A stretch of DNA of 64,000 nucleotides from Neobacillus rhizophilus (GTDB lineage Bacteria; Bacillota; Bacilli; Bacillales; Cytobacillaceae): NCBI RefSeq assembly GCF_018343535.1, contig NZ_JAGYPF010000004.1, positions 888,001 through 952,000 on the forward strand, written 5' to 3'. How positions within the stretch are numbered: the first letter of the stretch is position 1; each line of letters starts with the position of its first letter. Under the pieces are notes generated by a model, which was not told where the DNA came from, ran no database searches, and saw only the letters and a program-made list of their open reading frames with translations. Position numbers and translations under genes: made by a program. This document shows positions 34,071 through 42,299 of this stretch, one piece after another.

Positions 34071-34871
34071 TTGAAATCCAATGCCCTAAAAGGTTATCGG
34101 AAATTAAGAGATATCTATGAAAATAATCTGACAGTGGAATTGCTTTCAGAAGAGATCAAGACATGTGAAGCGGAAGATGATGCAGTCGCTGTTAAAAAGG
34201 AAATGTTTGATCGCGATTTTGATATTTATGGGGTTAATCAGGGCGGAAAACTTATTGGATACGTAAAAAGAGAAGATATAAAAAAAGAAGGAATCATAAG
34301 TGAGTTTGTTGAGGATTTTCATGTCGATAACCTTATCTCAGATTCCACTTCTTTGATTGATTTGCTGGATATTTTTCAGGAGAGAGAATTCACCTTTATC
34401 CTTGAAAAGAACAAAGTTACCAGGATCGTCACGGTGGCCGATTTACAAAAGCAGCCAATAAGGATGCTAGCCTTCAGTTTCGTTTCACTTCTGGAAATGT
34501 ACATCATTTCAGTTATTAAAGAATTTTATCCGGATGACAGCTGGGCTGATAAGTTAACAGAATCAAGATTAACCAAAGCTAAAGAGCTTTTGGAAGAGCG
34601 GTTAGCAACAAATGAAGCCCTGACTTTGGTGGACAATTTACAGTTATCCGATAAAGGCACGATCATTCGGAAAACGCCAAAATTAGTCGAGAAGCTGGGC
34701 TTTGAATCAAATAGTCAATGCAAGGAATTTTTCAGGAAAATTGAGGAATTACGAAACAATACAGCCCATTCTCAGGAAAAAATCTATCACGATTATAAGG
34801 AATTTATCCAGATTCTTTTACAAATAGAACGAGTTCTCAGTGCAGATGGGTTGGTCGAAGTTGAAAAATAA
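34071..34871 (+). CDS. Protein with CBS-like N-terminus and HEPN-like C-terminus
   Basis: In this 266-residue protein, residues about 15-140 read like a CBS pair (DAVAVKKEMFDRDFDIYGVNQ, KLIGYVKREDI, then FTFILEKNKVTRIVTVADL). Residues about 145-260 are helical and end with ELRNNTAH, where R228-x4-H233 fits the Rx4-6H motif of HEPN domains, many of which are RNases. The start is TTG with GGAAGGGGGAG. A ligand-sensing CBS module joined to a HEPN domain suggests a regulated nuclease or an RNA-binding sensor. That function is inferred, not shown. It follows the methyltransferase-like gene closely. Confidence 0.75.
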   Translation: MKSNALKGYRKLRDIYENNLTVELLSEEIKTCEAEDDAVAVKKEMFDRDFDIYGVNQGGKLIGYVKREDIKKEGIISEFVEDFHVDNLISDSTSLIDLLDIFQEREFTFILEKNKVTRIVTVADLQKQPIRMLAFSFVSLLEMYIISVIKEFYPDDSWADKLTESRLTKAKELLEERLATNEALTLVDNLQLSDKGTIIRKTPKLVEKLGFESNSQCKEFFRKIEELRNNTAHSQEKIYHDYKEFIQILLQIERVLSADGLVEVEK

Positions 34872-34920
34872 AAGTAGGGCAATCCGGGTATTGTAGTCAG
34901 ATCAAGAATTTTTCCAAACC

Positions 34921-34953
34921 AAAAAGACAAATCTAATAAAGTTTGTCTTTTTT
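34921..34953 (+). terminator. Terminator
   Basis: AAAAAGACAAA / TTTGTCTTTTT hairpin with long T tract, 50 bp after the CBS/HEPN-like gene. The rest of 34954-35179 shows no gene. Confidence 0.85.
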
Positions 34954-35179
34954 TATTTGCCTAAAAAAATAAACTTTTGTGTTCGAAGATAGTTTTTGAT
35001 TTTGTAATTTTCGGAATAGTTAATTATAATGTTTACTTAAAGGGATATGATATTAAAATCATTAATTGGAACGTGATGTGGAATTTCTATCTTTTTATGG
35101 CTATCGAAGGAAGGATGCGAAGTGATGTTAAGGTACGTTTGTATTGGGTTCTTTTGTGAAATGGAAGCAGGTGTACAAC

Positions 35180-36448
35180 ATGAATAAAGACAAACAACTC
35201 TATTTTGGCTGGTATATTGTCATTTCAGCATCCATTATCGGTTTGCTTACAACAGGAATGAGGATGGGAATCGGGCCGTTTATCCATCCAATCATGGAAG
35301 ATTTAAAATTGTCGCGAACTGAAATTTCGCTCGTTGTTTCCGTCGGAATGCTTGTTTATGGGATTGGAATGGTGCTAGCAGGTTTTCTTTTAAAAATTTT
35401 TAATACCCGTATTGTTTTGTTGATCGGGTTGGCCATTGTATGTATTTCTACGATATGGACGGTTTATTCCAAGGGGATGCTTTCCTTTTTCCTCTCTTTT
35501 GGTGTATTCCTGTCGATAGGGCTTTCCTTTTTAAGTAATATCACCTTATCGCCGATTGTTAGCAAATGGTTTGTCCGCCAAAGAGGGAAAGTCCTTTTTT
35601 ATTTGACGACAGGAGGAATGGCGGGTATTGCGATTTTGACACCCGTTGAAACATGGATGATCGGCCTTGTCGGCTGGAAAAATACACTTTTATTTTTTGG
35701 AGTAATTTTTATATGTATTATTCTTCCTTCTGCGATTTTTATCATGCGGGAAGATGTCCCGGAAGAGGCCGATAGTCCGGGCAAGACAAGCGGAATTACT
35801 AGACAGGAAGCTCCGGCAACCGTCACATTGAAGGATGCTTTAAGGACAACAACCTATTGGAAAATTGTTTTTGTGTTATTTGCTTGTGGATTTGGGATGA
35901 ATCTATTAGGATCGCACGGGGTTCCTATGTTGATGGATCACCATTTTGGGCCAATGACCGCTTCCTTTGGGGTAGGTTTGATTGGAATTGTCGCGATCTT
36001 TGGAACATTGTTTTTGGGACAGCTCGCGGACCGTTTTCCGAGAAGAAATATTTTATTTTTAGTGTTTTTTGTCCGAGGACTTGGATTTTTTGGTCTTGTT
36101 TTATCAGCCCACACTTGGCAGCTCTTTCTTGTTTCCATTATCGGAGGATTGGTATGGGCCGGTTCAGTCGCCATGGCCACAGCGATATTAGGTGACTTAT
36201 ATGGAGTAAAGTTGCTGGGAATTTTAAATGGGTTAGCATTTTTTGTAGGGCATCAAATTGGAGCAGCAATTGGTTCCTTCCTAGGCGGATGGGGGTACGA
36301 AGTGTTTGGAACGCATCTATTTTCGTTCAGTGCTGCGGGTATCCTTGCGCTTCTAGCCAGCTTGGCATCGATAACTTTACCTCAAAGTCTATCGTTCTCT
36401 AAGCCGATCAAGCTTGGAGAAAAGCATAACGTAACTACAGGACAATGA
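35180..36448 (+). CDS. MFS transporter, OFA (oxalate/formate antiporter-like) family
   Basis: This 422-residue protein has 12 predicted helices and a central loop (about 190-225). The N-terminal FGWYIVISASIIGLLTTGMR and GIGPFIHPIMEDL and the middle motif GQLADRFPRRNI fit the monocarboxylate/OFA branch of the major facilitator superfamily. The ATG at 35180 is preferred (AGCAGGTG upstream). The 12 codons before it lack a site. Substrate is probably an organic anion. Monocistronic. Confidence 0.88.
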   Translation: MNKDKQLYFGWYIVISASIIGLLTTGMRMGIGPFIHPIMEDLKLSRTEISLVVSVGMLVYGIGMVLAGFLLKIFNTRIVLLIGLAIVCISTIWTVYSKGMLSFFLSFGVFLSIGLSFLSNITLSPIVSKWFVRQRGKVLFYLTTGGMAGIAILTPVETWMIGLVGWKNTLLFFGVIFICIILPSAIFIMREDVPEEADSPGKTSGITRQEAPATVTLKDALRTTTYWKIVFVLFACGFGMNLLGSHGVPMLMDHHFGPMTASFGVGLIGIVAIFGTLFLGQLADRFPRRNILFLVFFVRGLGFFGLVLSAHTWQLFLVSIIGGLVWAGSVAMATAILGDLYGVKLLGILNGLAFFVGHQIGAAIGSFLGGWGYEVFGTHLFSFSAAGILALLASLASITLPQSLSFSKPIKLGEKHNVTTGQ

Positions 36449-36474
36449 GATTGGTAAACTGGAGTTAACTAAAC

Positions 36475-36503
36475 AAAAAGACGACCAATAAGGTTGTCTT
36501 TTT
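36475..36503 (+). terminator. Terminator
   Basis: AAAAAGACGACC / GGTTGTCTTTTT hairpin just after the MFS gene. Confidence 0.85.
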
Positions 36504-36580
36504 GATTTTAAAAGCAGGAGTTGAAGCGGAGGCACGGTTTATATTTAAAAAATTTTGAGGAAGAAGAACAGTCCCATGTG

Positions 36581-36838
36581 TCAGCTAAACGATTCAAGCT
36601 TTTTCAATAAGTGTTCTAGTGCTTCCTTTTCATCTTGACCAGAGGTTTCAATAGTCACTTTTTGTTTGTTTCCTAACATGAGTGTCGTTACACCAAGCAA
36701 TGATTTCAAATTCACTTTTCGGCCTTTGTGAGTAAGAGAAATTTCAGAGTGAAATCGTGAAGCTTCCTGAACTAATTGAGTAATAGGTTTTAGGCCTAGA
36801 ACATCCATATTATTAAGCTCAACAGTTTGTTGCATCAT
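36581..36838 (-). CDS. HPr-like protein lacking the catalytic histidine
   Basis: This 85-residue protein has the HPr fold and close similarity in the second half (RKVNLKSLLGVTTLMLG). Ser46, the HPrK phosphorylation site, is at exactly the HPr position. Position 15, the PEP-phosphorylated His of HPr, is Gly (VLGLKPITQLVQ against GIHARPATLLVQ). The B. subtilis paralogue Crh has Gln at 15 and acts only as a CcpA cofactor, so a similar regulatory role is plausible. The start has an AAAGGAG site. Monocistronic. The residue comparison is from memory of the HPr sequence. Confidence 0.8.
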   Translation of the reverse strand: MMQQTVELNNMDVLGLKPITQLVQEASRFHSEISLTHKGRKVNLKSLLGVTTLMLGNKQKVTIETSGQDEKEALEHLLKKLESFS

Positions 36839-37011
36839 AAAAACTCTCCTTTCTAAACTTTCTTATTTCTTGACAAAGAAACAATCACTTCTTTATAAAA
36901 GTATGGTGATGTACCCCTTATTATTAAGGATTTTATATGAATACTGGCATTATGTCATAAAATTTGTGAGAAGATTTGCCATAATATTTATAGAAAGTGA
37001 TGGAGCATATA

Positions 37012-37671
37012 ATGAAAATCATTGGGATTGATTTATCAGGACCGAGCAATCATAAAGATACTGTCTTGGCTGTATTTGAAAACCAAGCTGGTGCGTTAAG
37101 ATTCAACAAACAATTAAGTAATATCGGCGATCTGGAAATATTAAATGAAGTTACTCATCAAAGTCAGAATGATGAAGTTGTAATCGGAATCGACGCTCCT
37201 TTATCCTATCAAGATGGCGGCGGGGATCGGCCGGGCGATAAGGAACTAAGGCAGTACATTGTGTCCTTAGGGATGAAATCCGGGTCCATTATGCCACCTA
37301 CTTTTAATAGGATGGTTTATCTTACCCTGAGAGGGATTAAGCTCAGTAGGGAAATAGGTAATTTGAAAACGGAGAATCCCATTTCGATGGTGGAAGTGCA
37401 CCCGGGTGCTGTAATTGGGTCAAGAATTTCTCGATCACATCTGGATTATGTTCTAAGCTACAAGCAGGATTTGGCTGCGAGGAGGTTCATTAGAAAGTGG
37501 CTTGGTGAGCAAAAGTTGACCAACCTGCCAGTTTTAATAGAGGAAGAAAGCCATTCTATGGATGCCTGCGCCGCAGCATTAGGGGCTTGGCATTGGAGGG
37601 ATAAACAGTTTCAGCCTAAGTGGATTTTACCTGCCGATCCCCCGTTGCACCCTTTTGATTATTGTTGTTAA
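37012..37671 (+). CDS. DUF429 family protein
   Basis: This 219-residue protein opens with MKIIGIDLSGPSN, an RNase H-like/actin-like beta strand with a conserved Asp, followed by VVIGIDAPLSY, MVEVHPGAVIG and DACAAALGAW. These are the hallmarks of DUF429 (RNase H fold, nuclease suspected but unproved). The start at 37012 follows TGGAGCATATA. A GTG at 36997 is possible. It stands alone between the HPr-like gene and a convergent gene. Confidence 0.88.
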   Translation: MKIIGIDLSGPSNHKDTVLAVFENQAGALRFNKQLSNIGDLEILNEVTHQSQNDEVVIGIDAPLSYQDGGGDRPGDKELRQYIVSLGMKSGSIMPPTFNRMVYLTLRGIKLSREIGNLKTENPISMVEVHPGAVIGSRISRSHLDYVLSYKQDLAARRFIRKWLGEQKLTNLPVLIEEESHSMDACAAALGAWHWRDKQFQPKWILPADPPLHPFDYCC

Positions 37672-37734
37672 ATAGGGTCGTGGGGACAAAAATTTAAAAA
37701 AACCCAGCAAAATGTCCATAGTCAACCTTAGCCA

Positions 37735-38355
37735 TTAATTATTTTCAGCCATCCTTCCAAGCGGGCCGCTTTCATCTAATATATCCATCAGCTCGTATAC
37801 CGATATTGGAAAAATTGGAAATCCGAAGGCATATGGAGTGATGTCGTAAAGCTGGAAATAGATGACGAGTGTTTTGTCGGCAATGTAAAAATCTTGATCA
37901 GGCTTAATTCCGGTGAAATCTCCAAGAAGGAAAATATCACGTTTTTTGATTTGCTCTTGAATAAGGGTAGTGAGTCTTTTGATATAATCGCTATCAGGTT
38001 TGAACAGATCCTTGAGTTGTACCAGGGTTTCTTTTTGAAGATCGAAAGTTAAGGATTTGATATAGGTCATTCCATGGGCTGCATGTTCATGATACGTATA
38101 ATTTGAGAGATTTAGACTCAATACGGTGCGCTGGTTATTTTTCATTTCAAAAGTTCCAAGCATTTCACTAACAGTGGAGGACATATCCCCAACCTGCGTG
38201 TCTATCAGCTTTTGAGTTTGTTGCAAAATGGTTTGATTGATGTATCTTTCCAGCTGTTGATTTCGAAGGTTGACGACTTGAGGATAAATAACTTCCTTTT
38301 TGGGTCCGCTCACAATTATAAATGGTTTAATTTCTACTGGTAATATAATCGGCAT
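37735..38355 (-). CDS. DUF3298/DUF4163 domain protein (RsiV/PdaC C-domain-like)
   Basis: These 206 residues contain the DUF4163 part (VVNLRNQQLERYINQTILQQ) and the DUF3298 part (HAAHGMTYIKSLTFDL, VQLKDLFKP, DFYIADKTLVIYFQLYDITP). In B. subtilis this pair of domains is the extracellular half of RsiV, which binds lysozyme, and of PdaC. Here there is no signal peptide or membrane helix, so it may be cytoplasmic or spore-associated. The start at 38355 follows GGAG; the nine codons upstream are not used. Confidence 0.82.
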   Translation of the reverse strand: MPIILPVEIKPFIIVSGPKKEVIYPQVVNLRNQQLERYINQTILQQTQKLIDTQVGDMSSTVSEMLGTFEMKNNQRTVLSLNLSNYTYHEHAAHGMTYIKSLTFDLQKETLVQLKDLFKPDSDYIKRLTTLIQEQIKKRDIFLLGDFTGIKPDQDFYIADKTLVIYFQLYDITPYAFGFPIFPISVYELMDILDESGPLGRMAENN

Positions 38356-38495
38356 TTCTCTCCGCCCTTTTTCACTCAGCATATTCGTGAGCAGATAGCG
38401 GGGTGAACGCTTGATGTTTGATAGATTTTTTTATGATAAAATAACGGGGAGATTTTCCAGTTTTTTAATAGAGTTTATTTACGGAGGGATTAAAC

Positions 38496-38825
38496 ATGCC
38501 GCAATTGATTTTTAAAGGAGTAAGTGTTGAGCAAGTCAAAAACATTAGTACACCTTTGGTAAAGGAATTGGCTGAACTGTGCGAGTGTGAAACAGATAAT
38601 TTCACCTTTGAAATTGTCGATTCGATTTTTGTTTTTAATGGAGAAGAAGTGCCAGGATTTCCTTTTATTGAAGTAAAGTGGTTCGATCGCGGACAAACCG
38701 TGCAGGATAAATTTGCAGTCATTACAACCAAATATATACATAGTTTGGGGATCCCAGATGTGGAAATAGCTTTTAGTGTGTTTTCTGAGTCCGATTATTA
38801 TTTAAATGGTAAAAGCTTTGCGTAA
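38496..38825 (+). CDS. DUF1904 (tautomerase-like) protein
   Basis: The 109-residue sequence starts MPQLIFKGVSVEQVKNIS, with Pro following the initiator Met as in the 4-oxalocrotonate tautomerase superfamily, and matches the DUF1904 family of Bacilli. No catalytic activity is established. Ribosome site ACGGAGGG. It stands alone, 63 bp ahead of the SEC-C protein gene. Confidence 0.85.
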   Translation: MPQLIFKGVSVEQVKNISTPLVKELAELCECETDNFTFEIVDSIFVFNGEEVPGFPFIEVKWFDRGQTVQDKFAVITTKYIHSLGIPDVEIAFSVFSESDYYLNGKSFA

Positions 38826-38888
38826 TTTTCATTATAGGAATCCATTTTTAAAGTAATTACAAAATCACAAACTCAAAAGGAGTTTAGC

Positions 38889-40052
38889 ATGACATTTTTA
38901 GAAAAAATTAAACCACATTTAATTAGTCAAGATATCTTAATTCAGGAAATAGTCCTTTATGCACTACACGATTATCCATTGGTGCCTGAAGAGTGGACTG
39001 TAGAATTACTGCAAGAAGCTTTTCGAAACAAAGAAAAGCAATCTTCGATTCTAATCTATCTTGATAATCAGACGATTAGCGAGGAAGCAGTTAAGGTCTT
39101 AATTGAAAATATTCCAAGTATGGACAAGTCCAAGGTCCATTTAGCGATAAACTTGCTATTGAATATTGAACCAAAGCTTGCTCTTACATATAGGGAATCC
39201 TTGGAAAAATATATTCCCAAGGATATGTGGGCCATTTATGAGCTAACCGTAAATGGGACGGAAGAAGAAGTTTATATGGAATATGGGGGAATATTAAGCG
39301 ATCTTGACCACACAGATCCTAATCAGAACAAATTATACATAAAGGGCAAAATATTAGCAGCGTGCATAGTGAAAAACGGCTGGGTGACAGAAGAGGAAAT
39401 CGACATTATTCTTCGCGAGGAATTGGAAGAACAATGGTTTTCCTTTCATGGAATTTTGACGATCTATATGATTGGCTTGTTAAAAATAGAAAAATATATA
39501 CCGATGCTGGCAAGCTTGCTTGGACGAGATGAAGATGTTCTGTTGGAAGAAGCCGCTGCTGCGTTAATTCAGTTTCAATCTGATGAAGTTGTGAAGGAAG
39601 TCGCGCCATATTTATATAAAGAGAATTCGGTTATTTTTGCAGCTTCCGTTGTTGAAAATATTAAAACAGACTTCGCCATTCAGGTTTTACGAGACGCCTA
39701 CGATGCTGCAGAAGAAATTGGTGACCAAGATATCCTTATCGAAGCCCTTTGTCATCATTTGTCTAGAGAGGCATTACCGGTAATTAGCCGCCATATGAAA
39801 AACGATTATACTTCAAACTTAGTGGATATAGAACAGACGGTTTATAGTTATTATTCTATTTTAGGCGAGAAGCATCCTGAATTAGAATTATGGAAAAAAG
39901 TTGCCCTTAAAAGGGAAATGGACTTTAGAAATGCCAGTAAGCAAGGGACGTTGGGGAAACCCGACCCAATTAGGAACGAAACAAAAGTTGGACGTAACGA
40001 TCCCTGTCCATGTGGAAGCGGGAAAAAATATAAAAAATGCTGTGGGAAATAG
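38889..40052 (+). CDS. HEAT-like helical protein with C-terminal SEC-C zinc motif
   Basis: In this 387-residue protein, residues about 1-340 are alpha-helical repeats resembling HEAT/DUF1186-type solenoids. The C-terminus ends with NDPCPCGSGKKYKKCC, the SEC-C zinc finger known from SecA and many other proteins. The solenoid probably mediates protein contact. No enzymatic motif is seen. Ribosome site AAAGGAG. A terminator follows. Confidence 0.85.
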   Translation: MTFLEKIKPHLISQDILIQEIVLYALHDYPLVPEEWTVELLQEAFRNKEKQSSILIYLDNQTISEEAVKVLIENIPSMDKSKVHLAINLLLNIEPKLALTYRESLEKYIPKDMWAIYELTVNGTEEEVYMEYGGILSDLDHTDPNQNKLYIKGKILAACIVKNGWVTEEEIDIILREELEEQWFSFHGILTIYMIGLLKIEKYIPMLASLLGRDEDVLLEEAAAALIQFQSDEVVKEVAPYLYKENSVIFAASVVENIKTDFAIQVLRDAYDAAEEIGDQDILIEALCHHLSREALPVISRHMKNDYTSNLVDIEQTVYSYYSILGEKHPELELWKKVALKREMDFRNASKQGTLGKPDPIRNETKVGRNDPCPCGSGKKYKKCCGK

Positions 40053-40098
40053 ATTTTTTGGAATCACATGGGAAATGACCAATTATATCATTGAAGAG

Positions 40099-40136
40099 AA
40101 GGATGTCTCATAAAGCTGAGGCATCCTTTTCTTTTT
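40099..40136 (+). terminator. Terminator
   Basis: AAGGATGTCTCA / TGAGGCATCCTT hairpin followed by TTTTCTTTTT. Confidence 0.85.
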
Positions 40137-40224
40137 AACGGAAAAGAAAAGGATTTTCCCTTTTTTTGTCGAAATAGTGTTAAGAATGTAAAATCCTTAC
40201 ATTAGAATCAATCGGAGGTACAGA

Positions 40225-41052
40225 ATGATCACGAAAAAAACCCTAACCATAAATGATCAAAAGATTTCCTATATTGATGAAGGTGCCAAAACTGCTCCGC
40301 CAGTCTTGCTTATTCACGGCGTTCCAGAATCTAGCATGCTCTGGAAACACATCATTCCTGAAATTGCTGCTGTAGGATTTAGGGCAATTGCACCGGACCT
40401 TCCGGGATTTGGTCAGAGTGCTCGTTTTCCATACGAGTCTGCTTGGGAGAACTATGTTACGTTTATCAATGATTTCATGGAAGCACTAGAATTAGAAAAA
40501 ATCCATCTCGTCGTCCATGACTGGGGTGGAATGATTGGATTAAGATGGGCGTGTGACAATCCGGATAAAGTGGAAAGCTTGATTATAACCGACACAGTTT
40601 TGTTGCCAGGATATACTTGGCACCCACTAGCCCAAAAATGGAGAACGCCTGGTTATGGTGAAAAAGTAATGGAAGCCATGGCCAATAAGGAATCATGGAT
40701 GGCAGGGATGAAAAAGGAGATTCCGTCTGTTGAAGAAGGGATATTGGAAGACTTCTTTGCAATTTTTGAATCTGCTGAGAAAAGGGACGTAATTTTAGAA
40801 TTATATCGCTCTGCCAATAAACAATTAACGGAACCGTATTTGAATCTTGCTGCTATAAAAAATCCAGTTACGATTCTTTGGGGTGAACATGATCCGTACA
40901 TTTCAACCGATTTTGCTTACCAGATGCGTGACCAGCAATTCCCGCACGCAGTGGTACATATCATTCCTGAAACGGGGCATTTTATTCATGTTCAGGCCCC
41001 CGATAAGGTCATTCCATTTTTAAAAGAACATTTTTTATCGATTTTAAAATAA
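40225..41052 (+). CDS. Haloalkane dehalogenase/epoxide hydrolase-like alpha/beta hydrolase
   Basis: This 275-residue hydrolase has the oxyanion segment LIHGVPESSMLW near residue 29, nucleophile elbow VVHDWGGMIGLRW with Asp instead of Ser (about residue 98), acid in WGEHDPYIS and base in ETGHFIHVQAP. An Asp nucleophile marks haloalkane dehalogenases, epoxide hydrolases and fluoroacetate dehalogenases rather than esterases. The exact substrate cannot be read. Ribosome site CGGAGG. Monocistronic. Confidence 0.88.
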   Translation: MITKKTLTINDQKISYIDEGAKTAPPVLLIHGVPESSMLWKHIIPEIAAVGFRAIAPDLPGFGQSARFPYESAWENYVTFINDFMEALELEKIHLVVHDWGGMIGLRWACDNPDKVESLIITDTVLLPGYTWHPLAQKWRTPGYGEKVMEAMANKESWMAGMKKEIPSVEEGILEDFFAIFESAEKRDVILELYRSANKQLTEPYLNLAAIKNPVTILWGEHDPYISTDFAYQMRDQQFPHAVVHIIPETGHFIHVQAPDKVIPFLKEHFLSILK

Positions 41053-41084
41053 CTAATATTACGGAATCTCCTTTTAGGGGAGTC

Positions 41085-41182
41085 ATGAGGACAGCTCTAA
41101 TGAATTTTGCTGGAGAATTGTCCTCATGAAAGGGCCATGATGAGGACAACCTGAGTGAAACTTAGTGGAGAAATGTCCACAT
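41085..41182 (+). repeat. Two GAGGACA hairpin repeats in tandem
   Basis: Unit 1 at 41085-41127 has ATGAGGACA / TGTCCTCAT arms, perfect over 9 bp. Unit 2 begins 55 bp later at 41140 with TGAGGACA / TGTCCACAT arms. The loops share TGGAGAA. They lie between the dehalogenase-like gene and the tRNA cluster. Confidence 0.7.
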
Positions 41183-41273
41183 AGCAGGGGAGCTTGTTGT
41201 TTTAGATTTCCAAAATTTACAGCTGGCTTCCAATTTTAAATGGTGATATATTTGTTTTGTAAGTTATTACTAC

Positions 41274-41364
41274 AGAGAAGTACTCAAGAGGCTGAAGAGG
41301 CGCCCCTGCTAAGGGTGTAGGTCGGGTAACCGGCGCGAGGGTTCAAATCCCTTCTTCTCTGCCA
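41274..41364 (+). tRNA. tRNA-Ser (GCT)
   Basis: Acceptor AGAGAAG pairs with CTTCTCT, with a long variable arm as in class II tRNAs. The anticodon loop CTGCTAA gives GCT, the T loop is GTTCAAATC, and GCCA is encoded at the end. Confidence 0.95.
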
Positions 41365-41391
41365 TTCAAATAAAACTATTTAAAACATCAT

Positions 41392-41476
41392 GCGGGTGTG
41401 GCGGAATTGGCAGACGCACCAGACTTAGGATCTGGCGCCTTCGGGCGTGGGGGTTCGACTCCCTTCACCCGCACCA
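41392..41476 (+). tRNA. tRNA-Leu (TAG)
   Basis: Acceptor GCGGGTG pairs with CACCCGC. The anticodon stem CCAGA/TCTGG holds loop CTTAGGA, so the anticodon is TAG. There is a variable arm GCGCCTTCGGGCGT, T loop GTTCGACTC, and ACCA is encoded. Confidence 0.95.
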
Positions 41477-41486
41477 GAAATATTTT

Positions 41487-41558
41487 TCCGCAGTAGCTCA
41501 GTGGTAGAGCTATCGGCTGTTAACCGATCGGTCGTAGGTTCGAGTCCTACCTGCGGAG
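41487..41558 (+). tRNA. tRNA-Asn (GTT)
   Basis: Acceptor TCCGCAG pairs with CTGCGGA. The anticodon loop CTGTTAA gives GTT and the T loop is GTTCGAGTC. CCA is not encoded (the 3' end reads GTCA), unlike in its two neighbours. Confidence 0.95.
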
Positions 41559-41561
41559 TCA

Positions 41562-41635
41562 TAGTCCAACAAGGACACTAAGAAAGGGTCAGGGCGGGAA
41601 CGCAGCAGCCATAATTAGTGAAATTGTGTGGGCTA
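41562..41635 (+). ncRNA. Compact SRP-RNA-like hairpin (helix 8 domain)
   Basis: Directly behind tRNA-Asn lies GGTCAGG, GCG, tetraloop GGAA, CGC, AGCAGCC: the symmetric and asymmetric loops of the SRP RNA helix 8 are exact. The three pairs under the loop differ from E. coli 4.5S (GCG/CGC instead of UCC/GGA) but stay paired. Outer stems CACTAA/TTAGTG and TAGTCCAACAA / TTGTGTGGGCTA enclose it, giving about 75 nt. There is no room for an Alu domain, since a tRNA lies upstream and a terminator about 20 nt downstream. Bacillus normally has one ~270-nt SRP RNA elsewhere, so this is either an extra minimal SRP RNA or a decayed copy. Confidence 0.7.
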
Positions 41636-41654
41636 TTACATACGGACAGAAATT

Positions 41655-41693
41655 AAAAAGCTAAACCCATCATCAATTGGGTTTAGCTTTTTT
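41655..41693. terminator. Bidirectional terminator of the tRNA/SRP-like operon
   Basis: AAAAAGCTAAACCCA / TGGGTTTAGCTTTTTT with an 8-base loop. The last codons of the convergent HTH gene are encoded inside its 3' arm. Confidence 0.9.
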
Positions 41694-42248
41694 CCATGTA
41701 AACCAATTCCACCATTTCTTATGATTGGCAGCAGCAATTTGCATTCTCGTTTCTTCTTCTATGCCTCTAATTCGTTCAGCTTCTAGTTGGTCTATCCGTT
41801 CTACATGCTTTAAAATTTTATTAATCTTTTCTTCTTGGTAAGCTTCTCGTACAGCCTTTTCCTTCAAAAGCTTGATTAAATCCAAGTTTATTTGCTCTAA
41901 ATGTTCTATGCGTTCCAATAATTCACCATGATTGCAATTGTGCTCAACAACTTGGTCACTAGTATTTTGCAGGGATTCTATTTCCGTAACAGTGTCCGTG
42001 TTATTTTCTTCAGAAATCTCTTTCAATACCGCCTCAGCAGACCGTTCGATTGTCATACCTTCATGCTTGCTGAATTCCATTAATTTACGGAATGTATGAA
42101 CATCCTTATCAAAATAGACTCGATGTCCCCGATTATTACGTTGAACATGATACCCATGATCTTCAAGGAGAGTGGCGTACTTCCTTAAAGTACTGCCATC
42201 TATTCCGAGCATTTTTTGTACATCACTAGGTGAATACATTTCCGTCAT
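41673..42248 (-). CDS. MerR-type HTH protein with coiled coil (RacA/DUF3967-like)
   Basis: The 191-residue protein has an N-terminal MerR-like HTH (YSPSDVQKMLGIDGSTLRKYA, then DVHTFRKLMEF), a linker, and a coiled-coil stretch from about 105 to 165 (LLERIEHLEQINLDLIKLLKE). The basic, Trp-rich tail is KKWWNWFTWKK. The layout resembles RacA, which anchors chromosomes at the pole during sporulation, and DUF3967 proteins. Whether it binds origin-proximal DNA or acts as a regulator is open. The start at 42248 has a weak AGGTGAAATGAATG context. Confidence 0.75.
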   Translation of the reverse strand: MTEMYSPSDVQKMLGIDGSTLRKYATLLEDHGYHVQRNNRGHRVYFDKDVHTFRKLMEFSKHEGMTIERSAEAVLKEISEENNTDTVTEIESLQNTSDQVVEHNCNHGELLERIEHLEQINLDLIKLLKEKAVREAYQEEKINKILKHVERIDQLEAERIRGIEEETRMQIAAANHKKWWNWFTWKKAKPN

Positions 42249-42299
42249 TCATTTCACCTCTATTTAATACATTGTAAATCATCCTGTAATAGCCCGTTG

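Noticed and set aside
40165..40172. Another TGTCGAA heptamer (0A box)
   Set aside because: A heptamer is expected several times by chance in 64 kb on two strands, and there is no sporulation gene or promoter match next to it.
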